DNA of 64,000 nucleotides from Clostridiales bacterium (GTDB lineage Bacteria > Bacillota > Clostridia > Lachnospirales > Lachnospiraceae): the NCBI GenBank assembly GCA_021199255.1, contig JAJQIK010000045.1:62001-126000 (forward strand), read 5' to 3'. A program made the position numbers and the translations under genes. Shown one piece after another: positions 47,667-55,571 of the stretch; the stretch's first letter is position 1, and each line of letters opens with the position of its first letter. The notes beneath the pieces are model-generated. The model ran no database searches. It was given only the letters and a program-made list of their open reading frames with translations, and had not been told where the DNA came from.

Positions 47667-47724
47667 TCTGCTTCTTCAACTAACAATAGAGCAAAGAATC
47701 AATTTACTTGTAAAATTATATGAG
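47647..47724 (+). CDS. Possible 25-residue small ORF
   Basis: ATG 47647 follows AAAAGGAGAAATC and overlaps the end of the HNH gene by 20 bases. It would code a short hydrophobic-helical peptide (MYQILYNLLLQLTIEQ...). Only the good ribosome binding site supports it. Confidence 0.3.
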
Positions 47725-47762
47725 GGCGGCGGTCAATGCCTGTTCTCTGTTAAGTGAACGGG

Positions 47763-47796
47763 GCGCGCTCTTTCGCGCACATTTTTTATTTTTTAT
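47763..47796 (+). terminator. Intrinsic terminator after the HNH gene
   Basis: GCGCG / CGCGC stem with loop CTCTTT, followed by two T-runs. Confidence 0.65.
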
Positions 47797-47836
47797 AAAA
47801 ATTTTGGTAAAATATATATGTAAAGGAGAAATATAA

Positions 47837-48022
47837 ATGAATTTTCAAAATAGATACGAATATTGGGAATCTAACATGGACAAAAAGGCGGCTTATTACA
47901 ATTATTATCAAGCCAAAAAGAAACAGGCGTTAGAATCTGCTTCAAAAAATATTGAGGATATGATTTATGCCCGCGCTCTTGCAGACTTGGAGCAGGCAGT
48001 ACAAGCCGCCTTATTAAAATAA
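47837..48022 (+). CDS. Small hypothetical protein of the element
   Basis: 61 residues with AAAGGAGAAATATAA upstream. It is wholly helical, rich in Tyr, Lys and Ala (AAYYNYYQAKKKQALESASKN), and could be a small coiled coil. No family recognised. It ends 12 bases before the next gene, which has its own AAAAGGAG site, so they form a two-gene operon. Confidence 0.65.
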   Translation: MNFQNRYEYWESNMDKKAAYYNYYQAKKKQALESASKNIEDMIYARALADLEQAVQAALLK

Positions 48023-48034
48023 AAGGAGAAATAA

Positions 48035-48646
48035 ATGGAACAATCCATTCAAGAAGAATTAGAATTTTATACAGAGTGGTTGGAACTGGATAAATATCAT
48101 TTTAAGATTCTTACAATGATTACTGTTCTGGCAGACAACAAAAGAGCCTTTAGAGGAAAATTGTCTGATTTTTGCAAGAACCTTTCTATACAGGCTACTT
48201 CTGTCAATCTTAGAAAAATAGAAACTACGCTTTTCGTCCTTGCAGAGAGCGGTTACATAAATATATTGATAGACAAGGACATTTATACTATTTCCTTAAC
48301 TAAATCCGCAGAGAAGGACAAGAATATAGTCAAAATCAAAAGAGAATGGTATAAATTGATTCGAGCGGCAGGAGCGGAAAGCGCTGCTTCATGGGAAAGT
48401 GTGTTAAAAGTTTTTATTTACCTTCTAGGGTTGCCACAGGGAAAGGATAATTATGTAACCTATCAACAAATAGGGAGCGTTTTACATTGTAGTAAATCAA
48501 CAGTGCAAAGAGCCGTGAAAACGATCTGCAATATTGACTTTAAAGATTTTCGATTTATGAAGGATGTTATTAAAATAAGGAATTCTAAGGATGGGTCTTA
48601 TCAGACAGTTGGTACAGTTTATACACAGGGAATATTTTTTGAATAA
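48035..48646 (+). CDS. Winged-helix/HTH protein, possibly a replication or regulatory protein of the element
   Basis: 203 residues. The C-terminal third holds a helix-turn-helix (VTYQQIGSVLHCSKSTVQRAVKTIC) and the N-terminal third a second DNA-binding-like segment (FRGKLSDFCKNLSIQATSVNLRKIETTLFVLAESGYI) typical of winged helices. Proteins of this two-winged shape occur as replication initiators of plasmids and phage satellites, but I cannot confirm that family here. Confidence 0.6.
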   Translation: MEQSIQEELEFYTEWLELDKYHFKILTMITVLADNKRAFRGKLSDFCKNLSIQATSVNLRKIETTLFVLAESGYINILIDKDIYTISLTKSAEKDKNIVKIKREWYKLIRAAGAESAASWESVLKVFIYLLGLPQGKDNYVTYQQIGSVLHCSKSTVQRAVKTICNIDFKDFRFMKDVIKIRNSKDGSYQTVGTVYTQGIFFE

Positions 48647-48729
48647 AAATATAACTTTTTGATTTTCCTATATTATAAATATAAGAACAATCAAAAAATT
48701 ATGGTATACTCTCTATATAGGGCTGACAA

Positions 48730-48791
48730 GGGCTGCCATACAGGCAGCCCCTACTTGTTAGATTTGTGCGTGCCGCACAAATCTAACAAGT
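48730..48791 (+). repeat. Two adjacent perfect hairpins before the WYL regulator gene
   Basis: GGGCTGCC/GGCAGCCC with a 5-base loop (48730-48750), then a 17-bp perfect inverted repeat with loop GTGCC (arms 48753-48769 and 48775-48791). No T-run follows the second. They precede the gene start at 48819 by 28 bases and could be a leader structure, an operator or a single-strand origin. Confidence 0.75.
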
Positions 48792-48818
48792 TATAACAAA
48801 AGATAGAAGGATTGGAAA

Positions 48819-49817
48819 ATGGAAAAATCAGAAAGCAAAAAATTGATACCTGTCTATTTACAACAACTGTTTTTAGAAAAGACAGACGCAGTCCATTATA
48901 TTAGAATGCCAGAAATACTGTCTTTTCTGGAATCAAAAGGAATCTATGCGGACAGGCGCACAATTTATTCTGCGATTTCCATTTTGAATAGTGCAGGCTT
49001 TGAGATTACAGGTGTACAAGAGAAAGGCGGGTACAAATACCACCACCCCGCACGAACATTTGATAGCAATGAGTTAAAGTTTCTGATTGACTCTGTTGCG
49101 GCTTCTAAATTCTTGACAGAGCGCAAAGCCAAAGAATTGATCGAAAAAATCAAATCTCTTGGAAGTGTTTATAATAGAGAATCTCTTAACAGAAACATTC
49201 TGCTTGGGAACAGAATCAAAAGCATGAATGATAAAGTATTAAAAAACCTCGATACTATTTATGAGGCAATCAATGGCAATAAGAGAATCCATTTCCACTA
49301 CATGAAATGGACGCCGCAGAAGAAACTAATCTATGTGCGGAAAGGGCAGCAATATGAGGTCAGTCCCTTTGCGGTGACGCTCAATGATAATAATTATTAT
49401 TTGATAGCCTTTGATGGAAAATATCAGGGAATCCGGCATTATCGCATAGATAAAATGCAGGCAATCAGTGTTTCTGAAAATAATAGAGAAGGAAGAGAAC
49501 AGTTTAAGCAATTCAATATCAATGATTATATGCAGAAAACCTTTGGAATGTTCCATGGAGAGGAGCAAACGGTCTCCATTCAATGTAATAATTCTCTTGC
49601 AGGCGTGTTTATAGACCGCTTTGGGGATAAAGTCACAATCAGACCTGATTTTAAGAATCCTAAAGTATTTATTGCAAGAGTGACTGTTTATGTTAGTTCG
49701 CAGTTTTTTGCTTGGCTTTTTGCACTTGATGAAGATGTAAAGATTCTTTCCCCACAATCAGTTATGGATAAATATGCAGCAATGATTGACAGAGTAGCAA
49801 ATCAATATCGAAAATAA
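48819..49817 (+). CDS. WYL-domain transcriptional regulator
   Basis: 332 residues with AGAAGGATTGGAAA upstream. An N-terminal winged helix (YIRMPEILSFLESKGIYADRRTIYSAISIL) is followed by a WYL domain (about 140-225: HFHYMKWTPQ, YEVSPFAVTLNDNNYYLIAFD, HYRIDKMQAI) and a C-terminal extension. WYL proteins sense nucleic-acid-like or nucleotide ligands and often control phage-defence or mobile-element genes. Here it most likely regulates the element. Confidence 0.9.
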   Translation: MEKSESKKLIPVYLQQLFLEKTDAVHYIRMPEILSFLESKGIYADRRTIYSAISILNSAGFEITGVQEKGGYKYHHPARTFDSNELKFLIDSVAASKFLTERKAKELIEKIKSLGSVYNRESLNRNILLGNRIKSMNDKVLKNLDTIYEAINGNKRIHFHYMKWTPQKKLIYVRKGQQYEVSPFAVTLNDNNYYLIAFDGKYQGIRHYRIDKMQAISVSENNREGREQFKQFNINDYMQKTFGMFHGEEQTVSIQCNNSLAGVFIDRFGDKVTIRPDFKNPKVFIARVTVYVSSQFFAWLFALDEDVKILSPQSVMDKYAAMIDRVANQYRK

Positions 49818-49956
49818 CCGATATATCCGAAAACTCCATATTTTATTTTCCTGTGGCGGTGGATAAAAATTATAAAATTTATATAATTTTTTGACACGCC
49901 TGCTCCCATTTTCTGGTTTCAAATGCGTCTTGGAGAGTGTGCGGCGGTGGCAATCA

Positions 49957-49986
49957 GGAAAACGGAAAGTCTATTTTCTGTTTTCC
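49957..49986. terminator. Hairpin between convergent genes
   Basis: GGAAAACGGAAA / TTTTCTGTTTTCC stem with short loop, A-rich on one side and T-rich on the other, so it can stop transcription in both directions. The surrounding 49818-50026 has no other visible gene. Confidence 0.5.
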
Positions 49987-50026
49987 CATAATACACCCGC
50001 CCCGTCTGAAAGGGCATCCTGCCGTC

Positions 50027-50413
50027 CTATGCCGCGATCTTTGGGGCGGCATCTACAATCATTTCTTTGTGATACGGATAATTTTCCAGAAACCACGCCT
50101 TGACATACTGATACACAGTGCCATTGTCGTAACCAAAACCCTCATAGTAAAGGAGAGCCTTTTCAAAGTTTATCAGATTATCCTTATCCATAACGGAAAT
50201 AAATTTTCTCATATACTTGTAAGTAAGACCTTTACAGGCGCTTTTGTGTCCTGCTGCCTTTGTGCTTCTTAATACTATCTTCATAGTTGGATTATCCTTT
50301 TTTATCAACTGCAATCTGGTACATTCTTCTGAATCGGGTATGCTTGCGGCGTCCGCGAAACTCTTTGTAATAATGATGGAATTTGTAATAAAATCAACTC
50401 TAATATCCTGCAT
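50027..50413 (-). CDS. Hypothetical element protein, paralogue of the 50443-50886 product
   Basis: 128 residues, AAAAGAGGATTAGC upstream. It shares a layout with the next upstream gene: an N-terminal strand pair ending EIIITKKF/SIIITKSF with an Ala-rich turn, a basic segment before KGL(T/S), then helix R(K/R)FI and a Y-x-x-V-K-x-WFL motif. No known family; the shared order suggests gene duplication within the element. Transcribed leftwards. Confidence 0.7.
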   Translation of the reverse strand: MQDIRVDFITNSIIITKSFADAASIPDSEECTRLQLIKKDNPTMKIVLRSTKAAGHKSACKGLTYKYMRKFISVMDKDNLINFEKALLYYEGFGYDNGTVYQYVKAWFLENYPYHKEMIVDAAPKIAA

Positions 50414-50442
50414 AATGCTAATCCTCTTTTCTTTTGTATGGT

Positions 50443-50886
50443 TTAGGCTGCGGTTTTCTCTGCTTCTTTTTCCTTGGCTGCGTCTTTTTGTGTGATGGCT
50501 TTTTCGGCTGCGGCAGCCAATTCTTCCGATAAGGGCGTATACATATCTTTATATCTATCAAGAAACCATTTCTTGACGGCGGCATATTTGCCTTTGTTCC
50601 CTTCCTGTAATTCGACTACCTTTTTAAATAAGTCCAGTTCGTCCTGACTTCTGTTTGTTTTGATAAATCGTCTCATTTCTTCAACGCTCAAACCTTTATA
50701 AGCAACTTTATTTTCTTTCTTTTCAATAGATTTAATGATAATGTGGAAATCTCCATAATCATTACGCAATTTGCACATTTCTCCATATTCGGTTGTTCCG
50801 ATTGTGCCTGCCGCTTTACTGAATTTCTTTGTGATGATGATTTCCTTTGTGTCAAATTTGATTTTATAACCTTTTGTGTTCTTCAT
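50443..50886 (-). CDS. Hypothetical element protein, paralogue of the 50027-50413 product
   Basis: 147 residues, AAAGGAGATCAAAGTA upstream. N-terminal half beta-rich (KIKFDTKEIIITKKFSKAAG), middle AYKGLSVEEMRRFIK, then YAAVKKWFLDRYKDMY, ending in an Ala/Glu/Lys tail that is probably helical or disordered. No family recognised. Its promoter region carries the operator-like word shared with the gene at 50967. Confidence 0.7.
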   Translation of the reverse strand: MKNTKGYKIKFDTKEIIITKKFSKAAGTIGTTEYGEMCKLRNDYGDFHIIIKSIEKKENKVAYKGLSVEEMRRFIKTNRSQDELDLFKKVVELQEGNKGKYAAVKKWFLDRYKDMYTPLSEELAAAAEKAITQKDAAKEKEAEKTAA

Positions 50887-50935
50887 TACTTTGATCTCCT
50901 TTTCTTTATTTTATGTATATATTATATTGCATGAG

Positions 50936-50955
50936 GTGTACAAAATTTTGCACTT
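50936..50955 (-). promoter_or_regulatory. Shared operator-like site (1)
   Basis: GTGTACAAAATTTTGCACTT lies upstream of the 147-residue gene; the near-palindromic centre is CAAAATTTTG. The same 20 bases with one change occur at 51460-51479, each about 50-65 bases before a leftward gene. Confidence 0.55.
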
Positions 50956-50966
50956 GATAGAAACTT

Positions 50967-51395
50967 TCAAAAAGAAAATTCTTCGATTTTTACAACAGGC
51001 TCGGTTTCTTCTTCATCATAGAAGTAAGGATAATCTATTGCTTCGATTTGAAGTTTTCCATTTTCAATAAGTGCGCTGAACGTGCTATCTGAATAATCAG
51101 AGCCACTGTAGACCTCACAAAGGATTTTTTCATTGTTCATAGTGGCGGCAATACTTTTCAAAAGTTCTGCAAAGACAGAGTTTGCTTCTTCTGGTGCATA
51201 ATATCCTTCATTTTCTGGAAGGACTATCTGGCAACCATTGAGAACCAGATCGGCAGCCATTCTTTTTGATGGGATATGCGCGTATAGGGAATCGCATTCA
51301 AAGCCTGCTCCCAGTCTCTTCTTCATAATGGCTAGAGCCGTGACCGCGCTTTCTGTGCTTTCCGTTGTGATTGTGAGTACGTTTGTGTAGAGCAT
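50967..51395 (-). CDS. Hypothetical acidic element protein
   Basis: 142 residues, AAGGAGATTTAAAA upstream. The N-terminal half has alternating strands (TNVLTITTES, then SAVTALAIMKKRLG) and the C-terminal half is strongly acidic (EEETEPVVKIEEF). No family recognised. Acidic small proteins of mobile elements include DNA mimics and antirestriction proteins, but no signature allows such a claim here. Confidence 0.7.
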   Translation of the reverse strand: MLYTNVLTITTESTESAVTALAIMKKRLGAGFECDSLYAHIPSKRMAADLVLNGCQIVLPENEGYYAPEEANSVFAELLKSIAATMNNEKILCEVYSGSDYSDSTFSALIENGKLQIEAIDYPYFYDEEETEPVVKIEEFSF

Positions 51396-51459
51396 TTTTT
51401 AAATCTCCTTTTCTCTTGTTTTCTTTTCTTTATCTTATGTATTCATTATATAATTCGAC

Positions 51460-51479
51460 GTGTACAAAATTCTGCACTT
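51460..51479 (-). promoter_or_regulatory. Shared operator-like site (2)
   Basis: GTGTACAAAATTCTGCACTT, 19 of 20 bases identical to 50936-50955, in the promoter region of the 142-residue gene. Confidence 0.55.
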
Positions 51480-51550
51480 CGATATTTTTGGAAAGATATT
51501 TTTTAAAATGAAGTACCAAATTAACCCTAAAAAGATTTGTACCAAAATTG

Positions 51551-51579
51551 TTGACAAAAGAGCCGTTTCGTGGTAATAT
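51551..51579 (+). promoter_or_regulatory. Promoter of the serine recombinase gene
   Basis: TTGACA (51551-51556), 17-bp spacer, TAATAT (51574-51579), 55 bases before the gene. Confidence 0.7.
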
Positions 51580-51633
51580 AGTAGTAACAAAAAAGACGTT
51601 CGTTTAATTTAACACAAAAGGAGTTTAAAGACC

Positions 51634-52344
51634 ATGAAACAAGAATACGGATATTGCAGAATCAGTACACCGAAACAGAATATTGACAGACAGGAACGCA
51701 ATATTTTAGAGGTTTATCCTGCCGCGCACATTATCAAAGAAGTGTACACAGGCACAAAGACAATGGGGAGGAAAGAGTGGAATAAACTCTATAAACTTGT
51801 TAAACAGGAATCGGCGGCGGGGAAGGAGATCACAATTATTTTTGATTCTGTTTCCAGAATGTCCAGAAACGCAGAGGAAGGATTTCAACTCTATGAGGAA
51901 TTATTCAATTTAGGAATCCGTCTTGTATTCCTCAAAGAACCGCATATCAACACAGACACTTATAAAAATGCCATTGACACTAAGGTACAAATGACAGGCA
52001 CAAACGCAGATATTCTTTTAAAGGCTATCAATGAGTATTTAATGACACTTGCAAAGGAGCAAATCAGAATTGCCTTTGAACAGGCAGAGAAAGAAGTCCT
52101 AGACCTTCATCAAAGAACCTCTGAGGGTATCAAGACCGCTAAACTTAACGGGAAACAGATCGGCAGGATAAAAGGCAATAAATACACCACAAAGAAAGAG
52201 ATTGCCGCAAAAGCAATCATCTTAAAGAACAGTAAGGATTTCAATGGTACAAATACCGATTCGGAAGTTATCAGTATTGCAGGAATTTCAAGAAATTCCT
52301 ATTACAAATATAAGGCGGAATTAAAACGAGCGGCAGAGGAATAA
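51634..52344 (+). CDS. Small serine recombinase (resolvase/invertase family)
   Basis: 236 residues, AAAGGAGTTTAAAGACC upstream. The N-terminal catalytic domain starts EYGYCRISTPKQNIDRQ with the nucleophilic Ser in YCRIST, then IIFDSVSRMSRNAEEG and helix E. The C-terminal HTH region ends VISIAGISRNSYYKYK. It could resolve dimers or act on a site within the element. The tyrosine integrase at the right end is the likelier agent of integration. Confidence 0.92.
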   Translation: MKQEYGYCRISTPKQNIDRQERNILEVYPAAHIIKEVYTGTKTMGRKEWNKLYKLVKQESAAGKEITIIFDSVSRMSRNAEEGFQLYEELFNLGIRLVFLKEPHINTDTYKNAIDTKVQMTGTNADILLKAINEYLMTLAKEQIRIAFEQAEKEVLDLHQRTSEGIKTAKLNGKQIGRIKGNKYTTKKEIAAKAIILKNSKDFNGTNTDSEVISIAGISRNSYYKYKAELKRAAEE

Positions 52345-52355
52345 ACCTCTGCCGC
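52330..52355. terminator. Hairpin between serine recombinase and membrane protein genes
   Basis: GCGGCAGAGG / CCTCTGCCGC, perfect 10-bp stem with loop AATAAA that contains the stop codon of the recombinase. No long T-run. Confidence 0.6.
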
Positions 52356-52363
52356 CAGTGAGT

Positions 52364-53131
52364 TTAACTTGTTTCTGCCTGTGTCGCTTCTGTATTTTCA
52401 GTGCTATTTCCGCAAGAACCTTTTGCGTGCTCATATTTTTGCTCTAGCAATTTGTTTTTTATGTCCTCAGTATTTTTGATCAATTTTATTTGATATTTTA
52501 TTCCATTACCTTTGATAAGCAATCCTTTAAGGCGTGTTGTTTCAACGCTATTAACATCACTTATCATAAATTGTATTATTTTCTTTTTGGTCTTTTTGCA
52601 AACCACCATTTCCCCGTCAATAATTATTTCTGTGTTCTTTTGGGCTAAATACCATATATTTGCAATAATTGTTAATGCCAACAAAGTACACATTATTTGG
52701 GTGAATAAATTTATGTATGCAGAGAAATAGGAGGTAAAACTGCCGTATTCTAAGTATCTTGAACCATAGTAACACTCATATCCCAATCCTGATAGAACCT
52801 TGCCCAAGGCTTTGTCAACATCGTTATACGCTTCAACCACTTCGCCGTTATTAACTGTTGTACCATTATAATTAAATGAAAATTCTGTTTGATTAAGTTT
52901 TTCGTATAAATAATGAGCTTTCTCTTGTCTTGTGTTGTAATTTTTGAGCCCACTAAAGGCATCTGTTGCTTCGCAAAATTCAATAGCCAGTTCTTGCCCT
53001 TTTTGGTAAGTAATGTAATTTTGTATAGTTGGTACTATACTTATAACAATAAAAAGTATAATTACTGCATATACAATTAAAAAGTTTTTCTTAAGTGTAA
53101 TTCTTTCACTTTTAATTATTTGAGTTTCCAT
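52364..53131 (-). CDS. Hypothetical membrane protein of the element
   Basis: 255 residues. One membrane segment at about 16-37, an extracellular domain of about 95 residues with three cysteines, a second segment at about 140-165, then a cytoplasmic beta-rich region resembling a small PH-like fold (EIIIDGEMVVCKKTKKKIIQFMISDVNSVETTRLKG). The C-terminus is polar. No family recognised. It lies downstream of the 93-residue membrane protein on the same strand. Confidence 0.65.
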   Translation of the reverse strand: METQIIKSERITLKKNFLIVYAVIILFIVISIVPTIQNYITYQKGQELAIEFCEATDAFSGLKNYNTRQEKAHYLYEKLNQTEFSFNYNGTTVNNGEVVEAYNDVDKALGKVLSGLGYECYYGSRYLEYGSFTSYFSAYINLFTQIMCTLLALTIIANIWYLAQKNTEIIIDGEMVVCKKTKKKIIQFMISDVNSVETTRLKGLLIKGNGIKYQIKLIKNTEDIKNKLLEQKYEHAKGSCGNSTENTEATQAETS

Positions 53132-53157
53132 TTATTCAACCCTTCCCTTTGCCATTT

Positions 53158-53439
53158 TTAATATGCACCGGTTCCCTGATAATACCATTTTCCGTTCTTT
53201 TTATAATATCCTGCATCGTTAGCATCTTCTTCCCAATTTTTGGAACTTGATGAACTACTTGATGAGTTTGAACTAACGCCGATACAGTTAAAGAAAATCA
53301 CAATAGATATGATACAAACAATGATAGTTATGCTCATCGCTTTTTTGTCTATTGGCTTACCCTGCTTGTGGCGTTTTAATTCGTCTTGTATTATTAGAAA
53401 ACATAAGACAGCCACAATTCCAAAAATAACAGAAATCAT
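53158..53439 (-). CDS. Small membrane protein with Ser-rich linker
   Basis: 93 residues, GAGAGGTGTTATTACT upstream. Two membrane segments (1-18 and about 36-54), then a run of serines and a short C-terminal domain NDAGYYKKNGKWYYQGTG that looks like a choline-binding-type or SH3-like aromatic repeat. Possibly an envelope protein. It is divergent from the XRE gene. Confidence 0.65.
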   Translation of the reverse strand: MISVIFGIVAVLCFLIIQDELKRHKQGKPIDKKAMSITIIVCIISIVIFFNCIGVSSNSSSSSSSSKNWEEDANDAGYYKKNGKWYYQGTGAY

Positions 53440-53549
53440 AGTAATAACACCTCTCTCATAAAAGTTTTTACAATCATTTTAGAGTTTATAACTCTATTTG
53501 TCAATAATTTCTCTTTATTCCCTTATACTATTTCTGAGGTAGAAAACTC

Positions 53550-53774
53550 ATGAAATATAATGAAAGAATAAGGGAAATCAGGGAAGATCATTCCCTGACA
53601 CAGCAAAAAGTTGCTGACGTTCTCCATATAGGGCAAAGAACCTATGCAGATTATGAGAGTGGAAAGACCAGAATCCCCATTGATAACCTTTTGATTCTTG
53701 CTAGATTCTATAACGTGTCGGTGGATTATATTTCAGGCGCAAGCAATATTTTAAATGAATATCCAAAGGAATAG
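53550..53774 (+). CDS. XRE/Cro-type helix-turn-helix regulator
   Basis: 74 residues, CTGAGGTAGAAA upstream. It is a single HTH_3 domain: IREIREDHSLTQQKVADVLHIGQRTYADYESGKTRIPIDNLLILARFYNVSVDYISG. Likely controls maintenance or excision genes of the element. It is convergent with the integrase operon, separated by a two-way terminator. Confidence 0.92.
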   Translation: MKYNERIREIREDHSLTQQKVADVLHIGQRTYADYESGKTRIPIDNLLILARFYNVSVDYISGASNILNEYPKE

Positions 53775-53817
53775 GCAGCAAGATTTAGATTTATAATCTT
53801 TGCTGCCTATTGTTTTA
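53771..53817. terminator. Bidirectional terminator
   Basis: ATAGGCAGCAAGATT (53771-53785) pairs with AATCTTTGCTGCCTAT (53795-53810) with one bulge; T-rich sequence follows on the plus strand. It serves the XRE gene and the leftward integrase operon. Confidence 0.75.
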
Positions 53818-53949
53818 TCTCTTCTTGATAATTTCTTCAATCACAAAATAAGGCAAATCCTTTTTGATGAATGGCTCATTTTTTGGCTTGTTGATTACCT
53901 GTTCCGTTCCTTTGCGCGGCGGTTGCCGCATATCTTTATTATTTCTCAT
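53815..53949 (-). CDS. 44-residue basic protein at the end of the integrase operon
   Basis: ATG 53949 follows AAAGGAGCATTCGC. The product (MRNNKDMRQPPRKGTEQ, then FIKKDLPYFVIEEIIKKR) is small and basic. It overlaps the preceding gene by 11 bases. Size, charge and position suit an excisionase-like or anti-repressor factor, but I recognise no motif. Confidence 0.6.
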   Translation of the reverse strand: MRNNKDMRQPPRKGTEQVINKPKNEPFIKKDLPYFVIEEIIKKR

Positions 53950-54172
53950 GCGAATGCTCCTTTATCAAATAATCATCTAACTTATTGATAACTGCCTTTA
54001 ATTCGTCCTGTAAGGCTTCCAAATAGTATTTTGTACTGTTGGCGGTATATTTTGCTTCTGCTTGTTTTTCCTCACTGTAAGCGGTTTCTGCCGTTTTTAT
54101 GAGCCATAATAGAGACTGTTGGTTATATTCGACCATTAACAAATCTTCCATGATTGCATACAATTCTTTCAT
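53939..54172 (-). CDS. Small helical protein downstream of the integrase
   Basis: 77 residues from ATG 54172, preceded by GAGAGGTCAGGAAAG; an ATG at 54217 overlapping the integrase stop would add 15 residues. It is an alpha-helical, charged product (MKELYAIMEDLLMVEYNQQ, then EALQDELKAVINKLDDYL), probably a helical bundle. No family recognised. Part of an integrase/77-aa/44-aa operon. Confidence 0.65.
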   Translation of the reverse strand: MKELYAIMEDLLMVEYNQQSLLWLIKTAETAYSEEKQAEAKYTANSTKYYLEALQDELKAVINKLDDYLIKEHSHEK

Positions 54173-54213
54173 CTTTCCTGACCTCTCTTTTCTCTTGTGT
54201 TTGATTGTATCAA

Positions 54214-55443
54214 TCACATTTTTTCAAGATTATTTAACAGTTCATCAATGCCCTTTTCCGATACGGCTATATAATATCGGTGTGTTACCTGACTGTTGCT
54301 ATGTCCCATTTGATTACATAATAAATGTTCTGGCGTATTTAGCACGGCTAAGTTCGTTCCGTATGTGTGCCGCAAATAATGATATTTAAACATAATATTT
54401 TGTTCGTGCTGTAAAGTCCTTGAATGGTATTTCATGGAATTTACTGTCTGTATCTTTCCATTCGGCAGGGAATTGACAAGTTCAAGAGAGGACACCTGCT
54501 CCCCGTTCAAATCCTGTATAAAGGTTTGATTCTGTTGTCTTTGCAGAGCCAGTTCCTTTTTATCTTTCTCTTGCTGCCGCCGCGCTTCTGCTAAATATTC
54601 CTTTAACTTGCTGCACATATAAACCTTGCGCCGCGCGTTTCTGGTTTTTAGAGAGACTAATTTAATCAATCCTTCTTGATATTGCATTTGCCTGTCTATT
54701 GTGATGAATCCATCTTTTAAATCTACATTCGACCATTTCAGACCGTAGCACTCATTGATTCTTAATCCACAATATTTTCCCAACATATAGGCAGTTTCCG
54801 CATTTGTGCCTTTGAAATAATTATCTAACTGTTCGATCTGCTTTTCATTAAAATAAACTATGTCCAGATCATCATCTGTTTTTAATTTTGGCATATGAAT
54901 TTTTGTGTCTTTGTTCACACACAGTTTATTATAGGAATCCACGCTTATATAATTTCTGGAATACGCTTGCCCAAATATCAGATAGAACATTTTTAAAAAT
55001 GATTCTGTATAGGAATAGGCTCTGTTGTCCGTGTAATAAAGTTCTGCAAGATAGTCCTGTATCTCCGCCACGGTTATTTCATCAATATATCTATTTCCAA
55101 AACGTTCCTGCAAATGATTTTTCCATAAAGAATCCTGCTTTTTAATTGTGGTATAGGCTTTTCCGTTCCTGCCTTTTTCACAGTATTCTTTATAGACCTC
55201 TTTTACAGTCTTTCTGATAATCTCCTGTTGCGGCGGCAGCAATAGTTTATTCTGTTCCTTTTCGATTGCTAAGACTCTTGCTCTTGCCGCCTGCTTTTCT
55301 GTTTTGTAAGGATTGCCCTTTTCATCTTTTACGCGTTTCTGTGCTTTCCTTTTGCCGTTGACTGTTACCACAAAGCGATAACCCCAATAGCCATTCTCCA
55401 ACTGGTACACGCCTGCTCCCGCAGAATTTCTCTGTCCTGACAT
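54214..55443 (-). CDS. int: Tyrosine recombinase (Tn916-type integrase)
   Basis: 409 residues, CTAAGGAGGTTTTTACA upstream. An N-terminal AP2-like arm-binding domain (NGYWGYRFVVTVNGKRKAQK) leads a SAM-like core-binding domain and the catalytic domain with the active residues: Arg in GKYCGLRINECYGLKW, Lys in VSLKTRNARRK, H-x-x-R in HYLRHTYGT, His in MGHSNSQVTHRYY and Tyr in HRYYI. It lies just inside the right attachment repeat and should catalyse insertion into the rubrerythrin gene end. Confidence 0.95.
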   Translation of the reverse strand: MSGQRNSAGAGVYQLENGYWGYRFVVTVNGKRKAQKRVKDEKGNPYKTEKQAARARVLAIEKEQNKLLLPPQQEIIRKTVKEVYKEYCEKGRNGKAYTTIKKQDSLWKNHLQERFGNRYIDEITVAEIQDYLAELYYTDNRAYSYTESFLKMFYLIFGQAYSRNYISVDSYNKLCVNKDTKIHMPKLKTDDDLDIVYFNEKQIEQLDNYFKGTNAETAYMLGKYCGLRINECYGLKWSNVDLKDGFITIDRQMQYQEGLIKLVSLKTRNARRKVYMCSKLKEYLAEARRQQEKDKKELALQRQQNQTFIQDLNGEQVSSLELVNSLPNGKIQTVNSMKYHSRTLQHEQNIMFKYHYLRHTYGTNLAVLNTPEHLLCNQMGHSNSQVTHRYYIAVSEKGIDELLNNLEKM

Positions 55444-55469
55444 TGTAAAAACCTCCTTAGATTTTTTTT

Positions 55470-55520
55470 GTTGTCCAATCCTCTAAGAAGGTTTTAAAAA
55501 TTTGTTGTAAAGTTGTCCTT
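55470..55520 (+). repeat. GTTGTCC-type repeats, candidate integrase arm sites (right)
   Basis: GTTGTCCAA at 55470 and GTTGTCCTT at 55512, same orientation as the four at the left end. They lie between the integrase start and the right attachment repeat. Confidence 0.55.
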
Positions 55521-55571
55521 TTCTCTTGTGGAAATCCGCATAGTTACGGGAAATTCTTCAAAAATCCTGCC

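Noticed and set aside
47837-54217. Complete prophage or conjugative element
   Set aside because: No capsid, portal, terminase, lysis, relaxase or type IV secretion genes are visible between the attachment repeats.
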